Part shown: piece by piece, positions 1 to 5,388 of the stretch | How the letters are laid out: the number at the start of each line of letters is the position of its first letter | Numbering within the stretch: position 1 is the stretch's first letter | From: Candidatus Zixiibacteriota bacterium | GTDB lineage: Bacteria; Zixibacteria; MSB-5A5; GN15; FEB-12 | Length of the DNA: 5,388 nt | Direction: 5' to 3' | Assembly (NCBI GenBank): GCA_022570975.1 | Contig: JACZYS010000038.1 | Location: 9,324-14,711, forward strand | Position numbers and translations under genes: made by a program | Notes under the pieces: generated by a model | Database searches by the model: none | Told to the model about the DNA's origin: nothing | Seen by the model: only the letters and a program-made list of their open reading frames with translations

Positions 1-592
1 TAAATTAGAGCCGGACGGAAATGTGGTCTTTACCGGTAAAGAGAAATTTAATCCCGGTTTGGACATGATTGCTACTACAAAAATTTTGACCACAGTCCCA
101 TCTGATTTTGAAGACAGGCTGACCCGTGAAAGAATTGATTTATCAATTCACATTACCGGAACATTGGACACAGTCGAAATAAATCCGGCCGAGGGATCAT
201 CATATACCAAAGAGGAACTCTTAACTTTGATTGTTGCCAACTATGCACAAAGTGATACAACCTTGGTGTTAACGCAAGTATCAGAACGGATTTCAAACTT
301 AATTAGTAAAGAGCTTGAAGATTTGGGCGGAACCCAGTTGAGAAAATTGGGTGTGGAAACTTTTGAAATTGAACCTTTTTATGGTGATGAAACTGATTTA
401 CTTAAGGCCAAATTCACCGTTGGGTTTTATACGGCTCAGGGTCTTTATGTTTACGGGAAATCACCTCTTTCAGGAGAGGCTACCAGAGAAGTTGGTTTTG
501 AATACCGATTTAACAGAAACTTCTTGATGGAAGGCAGACGTGATGAGGAAGAGTTGTATCATTTGAATTTTAAACTCCACTGGGATTACTAA
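1..592 (+). CDS. tamB: TamB-like translocation/assembly protein, C-terminal part (5' truncated)
   Basis: This is the C-terminal 196 residues of a much larger protein; the reading frame (first full codon at base 2) is open to the left edge, so the start lies outside the window. The sequence fits the C-terminal TamB (DUF490) domain. It opens with a D-G-N-V-V-F-T-G strand, followed by a repeated β-strand pattern such as HITGTLDTVEINP (about residues 50-62 of the fragment). A GxExFEIEP-like segment follows near 117-125, then the characteristic closing strands VGFYTAQGLYVYGK (140-153) and GFEYRFNRNFLMEG (165-178). The protein ends in the aromatic-rich HWDY. Family knowledge: TamB is anchored in the inner membrane, spans the periplasm as a long β-taco groove and works with an Omp85 partner in outer-membrane assembly or lipid transport. 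The next gene, 9 bases downstream, is such an Omp85 protein, which supports the call. A GTG at 23 is only an internal Val codon. The N-terminal anchor and full length cannot be seen. Confidence 0.85.
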   Translation, partial: KLEPDGNVVFTGKEKFNPGLDMIATTKILTTVPSDFEDRLTRERIDLSIHITGTLDTVEINPAEGSSYTKEELLTLIVANYAQSDTTLVLTQVSERISNLISKELEDLGGTQLRKLGVETFEIEPFYGDETDLLKAKFTVGFYTAQGLYVYGKSPLSGEATREVGFEYRFNRNFLMEGRRDEEELYHLNFKLHWDY

Positions 593-594
593 GG
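591..594 (+). promoter_or_regulatory. Probable ribosome-binding site of the Omp85 gene
   Basis: AAGG overlaps the tamB stop codon (TAA at 590-592) and lies 7 bases before the ATG at 602. Spacing is normal for a Shine-Dalgarno site. The overlap with the upstream stop suggests that translation of the two genes is coupled. Confidence 0.5.
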
Positions 595-601
595 CGCATC
601 A

Positions 602-2509
602 ATGAGAGTAACAGTCATAACTGTCTTGTTTTTTCTCACCTCCCTGTTATCGCAACAGGTTGACTCTGCCCACGTTGATGACCGGGAACTTTTGAAATGG
701 ATTAGAAATAAACCAAAAATTTCTACTATCATCGTCGAGGGAAACAGCTACTACTCTGATGAAAAAATAAAATCAAAACTTTATTCAAGAGTACATACTC
801 TCTGGAGTTCAATAAAGGGTGACCGAAGGGCATACATACGTTCTGAGACTCTGAACCGGGATTCTCTTGAGATAAAATATCTTTATCTAAATAACGGTTT
901 TTTGGATATTGAGTTCAGGGAATTCATTGATATATCTGATAAAGATTCTTCGGCCATCATAAAAATAAATATTAGCGAAGGGAACCGGTACCTTTTTGGT
1001 GAAAAAATTCTTTCCGGAGAATACCCTCCAAAATTCCAATCTGATTTTTACAAAATCGTATCCAGACTAAGAAAAGAAAAACCGATTTCAATCTTCCAAC
1101 TCCGTCAAACATCATTTGAACTAAAAACGGTGCTCGCCAACGAAGGATATCCATATGCGTTGGTCAACTATGATGTCCAAAAAAACAGCAGCAGCCGGAT
1201 AACCGATGTTGAGTTTCATATAGTTTCTGATTCAATAGTTCATTTTGGGGATCTGGATATTGAAGGAACAAAAGAGTATCCGGAATACACGGCCCGAAGA
1301 GAAGTTAATTTCAAATCAGGTGATATATACAGAAGAAACAATATCCTTGATTCCCAGCGAAGATTATTTGAATCCGGCTATTTCAGCACTTTACAGCTTG
1401 ATCAGCAAAAAGAAAACCCGGACAGGTTAAAACCTGATTTTATTCTGAAAGTCAGAGAAAGAAAACCGGGGTTTGTGACCCTGACCACCGGAGCCGGACA
1501 GTCTGAAGTAAAAGATTTGATTTGGGATATCTCCGCCGGTTTTGGAAAGAGAAATTTCTTCGGCTCCCGTCGCTATGATATCCTGGCTGATTATTCATTC
1601 AGTTTGGACGATAATGTCAGGCTGGTGACTCATCGCTATCGTTTGAGATATACTGAGCCTTGGTTTTTGGGTATAAGAATGCCGCTTTTATTCACCGGTG
1701 AATTTCATCCCCGTATTAAAGACCCGGTGCTTGAATATAATATTCAGGAATGGTCAATTTCTATCTCTACCAGAAAGAAATTCGGCCGGAAAGTTAAGAC
1801 CGTACTTGGATTGGAGTATGAATCAATCGAAATTGATAATATTAGGGAAGAGTTAAAAGCCGACCTGGGGATTTCAGTGAGAAGAAACATTTATTTCAGG
1901 TATCGCCGTGACAGTCGTGACAATATTTTTATTCCCAGAAGAGGCTCACTGGGAGAAATTTCCGGTGCTTATTTTGGCGGTTTTATGGGTGGCGATGACA
2001 GTTTCACCTCTTTGGGAGCCGCTTGGAGCACTTACCAGAAGGTTTGGCCGGGATGGATCTCTGCCAGCAGAATTAAATCCGGCTGGGTTGAGCCTTTTGG
2101 AAAGTCAGTCAAAGTCCCCTCAAATGACCTCCTCTATCTGGGCGGAGCAAATTCTATAAGGGGATTCAGAGAGAATTCTCTGGGACCAAAGGGAGTTACT
2201 GATATCCCCGAAGGTTCAAATTTCACCCTTATTTTCAATCAGGAATTCAGGTGGAAAACTATCCAATTTCTGAATATATTTTCGTTTATGAAAAACTTTC
2301 CGCTATGGCAGTCAGTTTTTGTCGATGTCGGAGGTGGATTCTATGACCCTACTGATATTAAGTTCAAGAATTTGGCGGTTAGTTACGGCACAGGAATTCA
2401 AATTGTCTCCCCGGCCGGACCATTAAGAATTGACTATGCCAAAGTTGTCCCCACCGAGAGATTTGGCTTTGATGAACGCTGGCACTTTACTATATTATAT
2501 GCGTTTTAA
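602..2509 (+). CDS. TamA/BamA-family (Omp85) outer-membrane protein
   Basis: This 635-residue protein starts with a signal peptide: Arg2, a hydrophobic core at about 3-17, and a likely cleavage at 22-23. Residues about 37-290 read as three POTRA repeats: roughly 38-128, beginning ISTIIVEGNSYYS and containing YLYLNNGFLD; 129-210, with LANEGYPYALV; and 211-287, with LDIEGTKEYPE and LFESGYF. The rest, about 290-635, is the 16-strand barrel (bacterial surface antigen domain). Visible barrel motifs are RRDSRDNIFIPRRGSL (435-450), the loop-6 motif GGANSIRGF with Arg520-Gly521-Phe522, and SPAGPLRIDYA (603-613). A terminal Phe635 serves as the outer-membrane insertion signal. The three POTRAs, the size (E. 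coli TamA is 577 aa) and the adjoining tamB favour a TamA-like role over BamA, which usually has five POTRAs. It probably sits in the outer membrane with the POTRAs facing periplasmic TamB. The ATG at 602 is preferred because it gives the signal peptide and follows AAGG. BamA cannot be fully excluded. Confidence 0.93.
   Translation: MRVTVITVLFFLTSLLSQQVDSAHVDDRELLKWIRNKPKISTIIVEGNSYYSDEKIKSKLYSRVHTLWSSIKGDRRAYIRSETLNRDSLEIKYLYLNNGFLDIEFREFIDISDKDSSAIIKINISEGNRYLFGEKILSGEYPPKFQSDFYKIVSRLRKEKPISIFQLRQTSFELKTVLANEGYPYALVNYDVQKNSSSRITDVEFHIVSDSIVHFGDLDIEGTKEYPEYTARREVNFKSGDIYRRNNILDSQRRLFESGYFSTLQLDQQKENPDRLKPDFILKVRERKPGFVTLTTGAGQSEVKDLIWDISAGFGKRNFFGSRRYDILADYSFSLDDNVRLVTHRYRLRYTEPWFLGIRMPLLFTGEFHPRIKDPVLEYNIQEWSISISTRKKFGRKVKTVLGLEYESIEIDNIREELKADLGISVRRNIYFRYRRDSRDNIFIPRRGSLGEISGAYFGGFMGGDDSFTSLGAAWSTYQKVWPGWISASRIKSGWVEPFGKSVKVPSNDLLYLGGANSIRGFRENSLGPKGVTDIPEGSNFTLIFNQEFRWKTIQFLNIFSFMKNFPLWQSVFVDVGGGFYDPTDIKFKNLAVSYGTGIQIVSPAGPLRIDYAKVVPTERFGFDERWHFTILYAF
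2469..2498 (+). promoter_or_regulatory. Candidate internal promoter before the cysteine desulfurase gene
   Basis: TTGATG (2469-2474) resembles a -35 box. It is followed after 16 bases by TATATT (2491-2496), or after 18 bases by TATTAT (2493-2498), as a -10 box. It lies inside the last codons of the Omp85 gene and would start transcription about 35-40 bases before the ATG at 2543. This would let the desulfurase-mnmA pair be expressed apart from the tam genes. The assignment is by eye against the σ70 consensus; the host's real promoter consensus is unknown, and AT-rich coding sequence gives such matches by chance. Confidence 0.3.
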
Positions 2510-2542
2510 ACTTAGAGAGAATTTGGATGAAAGAGAGAAGAA

Positions 2543-3709
2543 ATGGAACATATTTATTTAGACCATAACGCTACAACACCTGTTGACAAAGAAGTGCTTG
2601 AGGCCATGCTTCCTTATTTGACCGATAAATATGGAAATGCCAGTTCTGTTCATCAGGCAGGAAGAGATGCAAAAGTCGGGCTGGAAAACTCCAGAGAAAC
2701 TATTGCCAATATTATCAACTGCCAGCCTCAGGAACTGTTTTTCACTTCCGGGGGAACGGAGTCAGACAACATAGCCATCATGGGCACAGCTCTCCGTTTA
2801 AAATCCAGAAAAAATCATCTGGTCGTTGGTGCCGCCGAACATCACGCCATATTTGAACCGGCTGAATTTCTACACCAATCGGAAAATCTGGAACTCACTA
2901 TGTTAGGGGTTAACGGGGAAGGTTTTCACTCAGCAGAAGAACTCAAAAAAATAGTTACAGAGAAAACCTCCATAGTATCTCTTATGCATGCCAATAATGA
3001 GACCGGAGCGATTCAGGATATAAAATCACTGGCATCTGTTGCCCATGAAAAAAAAGCTCTCTTTCATACCGATGCTGTTCAATCTATTGGGAAAATTAAA
3101 GTAGATGTAAAAGAGATAGATGTTGACATGCTTTCTTTGACCGGTCATAAAATCTATGGCCCCAAAGGAGCCGGTGCGCTCTTTATCAGAGAAGGAATAA
3201 AAATTTCTCCCCTCTTTTATGGAGGGTCGCATGAAAAAAAGAGAAGACCCGGAACAGAAAATGTTGCCGGCATTGTTGGTCTGGCCAAAGCTCTGGAAAT
3301 TGCCGAGACAAAAAGAGATGACGACTTCAACCGGCTGAATAAACTGGCCGATTTCTTTATTGACAAACTGGTTCGGTTGTTGCCGGACGTTCATATGAAC
3401 TCACCCAGAAAAAACCGGATTCCTCAAACAGTAAATGTCTCTTTTATCGGCTGCGAGGGAGAGTCAATTGTTCTGTCACTTGATTTGAAAAATATATCTG
3501 TCTCATCAGGCTCAGCCTGCACCTCCGGCGCGGTTGAACCATCGCATGTCTTAACGGCTATGGGGATTCCTGCCATAACGGCTCAGAGCTCAATCAGGTT
3601 TTCAATGGGCAGGTCAACCACAAAAGAGCAGATAGAATATCTCCTAAACGAGCTTCCGCCGATTATTAATCGGCTGCGAGAAATGTCTCCGGTTTATTCA
3701 AATAAATAG
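2543..3709 (+). CDS. Cysteine desulfurase, NifS/IscS type (group I)
   Basis: This 388-residue cytosolic PLP enzyme converts L-cysteine to L-alanine and holds the sulfur as a protein persulfide. Fold-type I aminotransferase signatures occur in order: YLDHNATTPV (5-14) and YGNASSVH (30-37) at the N terminus; SGGTESDN (69-76), which binds the PLP phosphate; and EHHA with His100, placed to stack on the PLP ring. HANNETG (149-155) follows, then HTDAVQS with Asp177 and Gln180 contacting the cofactor. LTGHKIYGPKG has Lys203 as the Schiff-base lysine, and RRPGTEN is at 234-240. SSGSACTSG carries the persulfide Cys326, and SSIRFSMGR has Arg352 for substrate carboxylate binding. The Cys loop is of the long, flexible group I kind rather than SufS. 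The C-terminal LREMSPVY resembles NifS-type enzymes and lacks the longer IscS tail. The ATG at 2543 is the only in-frame start, since a TGA precedes it at 2528; the purine-rich AGAGAGAAG before it is a weak RBS. The mnmA gene follows after 32 bases, so MnmA is the likely main sulfur acceptor, as in the Bacillus YrvO-MnmA pair. A general Fe-S role remains possible. Confidence 0.95.
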   Translation: MEHIYLDHNATTPVDKEVLEAMLPYLTDKYGNASSVHQAGRDAKVGLENSRETIANIINCQPQELFFTSGGTESDNIAIMGTALRLKSRKNHLVVGAAEHHAIFEPAEFLHQSENLELTMLGVNGEGFHSAEELKKIVTEKTSIVSLMHANNETGAIQDIKSLASVAHEKKALFHTDAVQSIGKIKVDVKEIDVDMLSLTGHKIYGPKGAGALFIREGIKISPLFYGGSHEKKRRPGTENVAGIVGLAKALEIAETKRDDDFNRLNKLADFFIDKLVRLLPDVHMNSPRKNRIPQTVNVSFIGCEGESIVLSLDLKNISVSSGSACTSGAVEPSHVLTAMGIPAITAQSSIRFSMGRSTTKEQIEYLLNELPPIINRLREMSPVYSNK

Positions 3710-3720
3710 CTGAACAAAGT

Positions 3721-3744
3721 TAATGAACTAATGTCAAAATAATG
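3721..3744 (+). other. Three consecutive TAATG stop-start overlaps leading into mnmA
   Basis: TAATG occurs at 3721-3725, 3729-3733 and 3740-3744. The first ATG reads Met-Asn-stop (3723-3731) and the second reads Met-Ser-Lys-stop (3731-3742). Each stop shares one base with the next ATG, and the last ATG is the mnmA start. ATGTCAAAA is repeated directly at 3731-3739 and 3742-3750, so the second mini-ORF copies the first three mnmA codons. No Shine-Dalgarno sequence is apparent in this gap. The sequence facts are certain. A role in termination-reinitiation from the desulfurase stop at 3709 is inference, and chance in an AT-rich spacer is the alternative. Confidence 0.4.
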
Positions 3745-4827
3745 TCAAAAAAAGTATTAGTCGCTATGTCCGGAGGAGTTGACTCCTCGGTTGCCGCCTT
3801 AATCCTGAAAGAGCAGGGATACGAAGTTATAGGGGCCCATATGAAGCTCTGGGATTACGTGGATGTAGGTGCCGATTTCTATAAAGACGGCCGATGCTGC
3901 ACAATTGATTCCATTACTGATTGGCGTTTGGTCTGTGATGCCATTAATGCTCCCTTTTATGTCCTCAATATGTCGGCTCATTTCAGGGACACGGTTATAG
4001 AAAATTTTGTCTCTGAATATAAAGACGGCAGAACTCCCAACCCATGTGTCCAGTGCAACTCAGATGTAAAATGGAACACCTTCTTAAAAAAAGCTAAAGA
4101 GCTGGGTTGCGACTATATGGCCACCGGGCATTACGCGATTATTGAAAAGATGGCCACCGGGAGATTTACTATTCGCAAGGGAGTGGACGGCACCAGAGAC
4201 CAGTCGTATGTCCTCTGGGGAGTTTCGCAGGAAGCTCTTTCAAAGACTTTGATGCCTCTTGGAACTCTGCTCAAAAAAGAAGTAAGGGAAATTGCCAGAA
4301 AACATAAACTAAGAACGGCAGAAAAAGCTGAGTCAAGAGAGATTTGTTTTATTGTCGATGATAACTACCGCCGTTTCTTGACTGAGTATGAGCAGAAAAG
4401 AAATAGAGAATTTAAAGAGGGTGAACTGCTTCATGAGGACGGCCGTCTTTTGGGGAAACATAAAGGAACTCCCTTTTACACTATTGGTCAAAGAAAGGGG
4501 CTGGGTCTTACTTACCCGGTTCCTCTGTATGTCAAAGAGATAGATGTTAAAAATAATAAAGTGATAGTAAGCGAAAACGACTCACTTTTTAAAGACCGAT
4601 TAACTGCAAAAGAAATAAATTGGGTTGGAGGAAAACCGCAGAGCAAAGAATTTTCTGCCGAAGTAAAAATCCGATACCTCCATGAACCGGCTGATTCTAC
4701 TGTCCTCTGCCTTTCAGATAATAAAGTTGAAATAAAATTCAAAGATATGCAAAGAGCAATCACTCCCGGACAGTCAGTGGTCTGGTATCAGAACGACTGT
4801 CTTTTGGGCGGCGGCTATATAGTCTAA
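3742..4827 (+). CDS. mnmA: tRNA-specific 2-thiouridylase MnmA
   Basis: MnmA activates the C2 carbonyl of the wobble uridine U34 in tRNA-Lys, -Glu and -Gln with ATP and replaces the oxygen with sulfur, giving the s2U part of mnm5s2U-type nucleosides. The 361-residue length is normal for the family. The N-terminal PP-loop ATPase domain (about 1-205) carries SGGVDSS at 10-16, GRCCT at 50-54, and GRTPNPCVQCN (96-106) with the catalytic Cys102 and also Cys105. ATGHYA is at 127-132, DQSYVLW at 153-159 and SREICFI (198-204) with the second catalytic Cys202. The central tRNA-binding domain has YTIGQRKGLGL (246-256), and the C-terminal barrel ends in the typical RAITPGQSVVWY and LGGGYI. The Cys102/Cys202 pair matches E. 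coli Cys102/Cys199. The ATG at 3742 is the only in-frame start, because stops lie at 3721 and 3724, and it gives the expected MSKKVLVAMSGG opening. The adjacent cysteine desulfurase is the likely direct sulfur donor; no Tus relay genes are seen in the window. One small oddity is Arg199, in a position that is more often Gln or Thr. Confidence 0.97.
   Translation: MSKKVLVAMSGGVDSSVAALILKEQGYEVIGAHMKLWDYVDVGADFYKDGRCCTIDSITDWRLVCDAINAPFYVLNMSAHFRDTVIENFVSEYKDGRTPNPCVQCNSDVKWNTFLKKAKELGCDYMATGHYAIIEKMATGRFTIRKGVDGTRDQSYVLWGVSQEALSKTLMPLGTLLKKEVREIARKHKLRTAEKAESREICFIVDDNYRRFLTEYEQKRNREFKEGELLHEDGRLLGKHKGTPFYTIGQRKGLGLTYPVPLYVKEIDVKNNKVIVSENDSLFKDRLTAKEINWVGGKPQSKEFSAEVKIRYLHEPADSTVLCLSDNKVEIKFKDMQRAITPGQSVVWYQNDCLLGGGYIV
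3770..3790 (+). other. Hairpin-forming inverted repeat over the mnmA PP-loop codons
   Basis: GAGGAG (3773-3778) pairs with CTCCTC (3783-3788) around a TTGA loop. Two further C-G pairs (3770-3790 and 3771-3789) can form if G3772 is bulged out. The hairpin starts 29 bases into mnmA, encodes Ser-Gly-Gly-Val-Asp-Ser-Ser, and hides a GGAGGAG sequence that is complementary to the 16S rRNA 3' end. The amino acids are fixed by function, so part of the symmetry is forced; the serine codon choice (TCC, TCC, TCG) completes it. A role in mnmA translation is speculative. Confidence 0.3.
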
Positions 4828-4852
4828 ATATCTCAATTGATGGACATTTGAG

Positions 4853-4883
4853 TTGATCTTCACCTCTCCGGAATAAATATTAT
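4853..4883 (+). promoter_or_regulatory. Candidate promoter for the metallo-hydrolase gene
   Basis: The 89-base gap after mnmA (4828-4916) is the longest non-coding stretch in the window. TTGATC (4853-4858) could be a -35 box, with AATATT (4876-4881, spacing 17) or TATTAT (4878-4883, spacing 19) as the -10. Transcription would begin near 4888-4890. The gap also holds the 8-base palindrome TCAATTGA (4833-4840) and a weak CTCAA/TTGAG inverted repeat (4832-4836 and 4848-4852). No T-tract follows, so no intrinsic terminator for the upstream genes is seen. This is a by-eye match only. Confidence 0.28.
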
Positions 4884-4902
4884 GCGAAAATAGAAATAAA
4901 AG

Positions 4903-4908
4903 AAGGAG
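4903..4908 (+). promoter_or_regulatory. Ribosome-binding site of the metallo-hydrolase gene
   Basis: AAGGAG, a close match to the Shine-Dalgarno consensus, lies 8 bases before the ATG at 4917. It is the strongest such site in the window and fixes the start of this gene. It also shows that the host uses Shine-Dalgarno initiation, so the lack of a site before mnmA stands out. Confidence 0.8.
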
Positions 4909-4916
4909 ATTTTATT

Positions 4917-5388
4917 ATGCCGGAAGTTAAATTTCTGGGGCATGCATGCGTAGCAATTGAAACCACAAAACATAAACTGATTATTGATCCGTTCTTAAAT
5001 GGAAACTCGCAAGCATCAATGAAACCAGAAGATGTCATAACCGATTATATTCTTTTGACCCACGCCCACGGCGACCATTTTGGAGATACAGAATTAATCG
5101 CCAAAAAAAATGAGGCCACCGTTGTTGCCACTTTTGAACTGGGAACTATCTGTGAGAGGTTAGGATTAAAAGTTCACAAGATGCATATCGGCGGAGGGTT
5201 TGATTTTGATTTTGGAAAAGTCAAAATGACCATCGCCCATCATGGCGGAGGATTGGGTCACGATGCCGACCAGTTCGCCGGACCTCCTGTTGGACTGTTG
5301 GTATATGTTGACGGAAAAACCGTTTATCACGCTGGTGACACCGGACTTTTTATGGATATGCAGTTGATTGGGGAGATGAACGATATCG
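4917..5388 (+). CDS. UPF0173-type metal-dependent hydrolase, metallo-β-lactamase fold (3' truncated)
   Basis: The first 157 codons are present and the frame is open to the right edge; complete family members are about 220-235 residues, so roughly two thirds is seen. The protein starts MPEVKFLGHACVAIET and continues IIDPFLNGN (22-30), as in YtkL-like UPF0173 proteins. The metal-binding motif THAHGDH (48-54) gives His49, His51, Asp53 and His54. IAHHGGG (106-112) provides the next histidine ligand, probably His109, and YHAGDTGLF (137-145) carries the bridging Asp141. MHIGGGFDFDFGKVK (89-103) and DMQLIGEMNDI (147-157) also match the family. There is no signal peptide, so it is cytosolic. It should be a hydrolase with one or two bound metal ions; the substrate is not known for this family. 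The strong AAGGAG 8 bases before the ATG supports this start. The 89-base gap and own RBS suggest it may be transcribed separately from mnmA. No functional link to tRNA thiolation is evident. Confidence 0.92.
   Translation, partial: MPEVKFLGHACVAIETTKHKLIIDPFLNGNSQASMKPEDVITDYILLTHAHGDHFGDTELIAKKNEATVVATFELGTICERLGLKVHKMHIGGGFDFDFGKVKMTIAHHGGGLGHDADQFAGPPVGLLVYVDGKTVYHAGDTGLFMDMQLIGEMNDI

Noticed and set aside
23..25. GTG at 23 as the start of the first gene
   Set aside because: The frame is open to the window edge, the residues before it (LEPDGN) belong to the TamB domain pattern, and the protein would lack its membrane anchor.
1908..2159. Open frame of 83 codons overlapping the Omp85 β-barrel on the same strand
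   Set aside because: The barrel frame carries the family motifs through this stretch; the alternative frame shows no domain or RBS.
3048..3055. Run of eight A bases in the desulfurase gene (others at 3234-3240, 3747-3753 and 5103-5110) as programmed slippage sites
   Set aside because: All encode Lys codons in intact, full-length frames, and no useful alternative frame follows. Such runs are expected in AT-rich Lys-rich coding sequence.
3222..3344. GGAGGG followed by an out-of-frame ATG and a poly-A run inside the desulfurase gene (about 35 codons)
   Set aside because: The bases encode the conserved YGGSHEKKRRPGTEN segment, so the SD-like sequence and ATG follow from coding constraint. The short peptide has no recognisable feature.
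3026..3394. Open frame of 122 codons on the minus strand inside the cysteine desulfurase gene
   Set aside because: It lies wholly antisense to a gene with clear catalytic motifs, the predicted peptide resembles nothing I recognise, and it has no evident RBS. It is best explained as a shadow frame.
4832..4852. CTCAA/TTGAG inverted repeat after mnmA as an intrinsic terminator
   Set aside because: The stem is only 5 bp, AT-rich, with an 11-base loop and no following T-run.
1..5388. A new defence, mobile or RNA-based system in the window
   Set aside because: All five genes belong to well-known housekeeping families, the longest gap is 89 bases, and I found no array, tRNA, rRNA, transposase, integrase or toxin-antitoxin signature.

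Overview
The window holds five genes, all on the + strand and closely packed, with about 95% of the bases coding. Composition is moderately AT-rich by eye. The first two proteins, a TamB-type periplasmic protein and an Omp85 β-barrel with POTRA domains and a C-terminal Phe, imply a diderm bacterium with an outer membrane. The pairing of these genes with a NifS-type cysteine desulfurase and MnmA, and the general look of the proteins, would fit an uncultured-type lineage outside the Proteobacteria (for example within the FCB group). That placement is inference only; no rRNA or other phylogenetic marker is present.

Layout: (1) positions 1-592, the C-terminal end of a tamB-like gene cut by the left edge; (2) 602-2509, a complete TamA/BamA-family outer-membrane protein only 9 bases after tamB; (3) 2543-3709, a complete PLP-dependent cysteine desulfurase with all main active-site residues; (4) 3742-4827, complete mnmA (tRNA U34 2-thiouridylase); (5) an 89-base gap, then 4917-5388, the first 157 codons of an UPF0173-type metallo-β-lactamase-fold hydrolase with a strong ribosome-binding site, cut by the right edge.

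Two functional pairs can be read. TamB plus the Omp85 protein form a translocation and assembly (TAM) type module bridging the inner and outer membranes. The cysteine desulfurase plus MnmA form a sulfur-relay pair: persulfide sulfur from cysteine is passed to MnmA for 2-thiolation of the wobble uridine of tRNAs for Lys, Glu and Gln. Genes 1-4 probably form one transcript (gaps of 9, 33 and 32 bases, no terminator seen). A candidate internal promoter lies in the last codons of the Omp85 gene.

This is mostly an ordinary housekeeping region. I see no mobile element, CRISPR array, RNA gene or clearly new system. The most unusual local signal is the mnmA start region, which lacks a recognisable Shine-Dalgarno sequence but carries three consecutive TAATG stop-start overlaps that enclose two minimal ORFs (MN* and MSK*), followed by a hairpin over the PP-loop codons.
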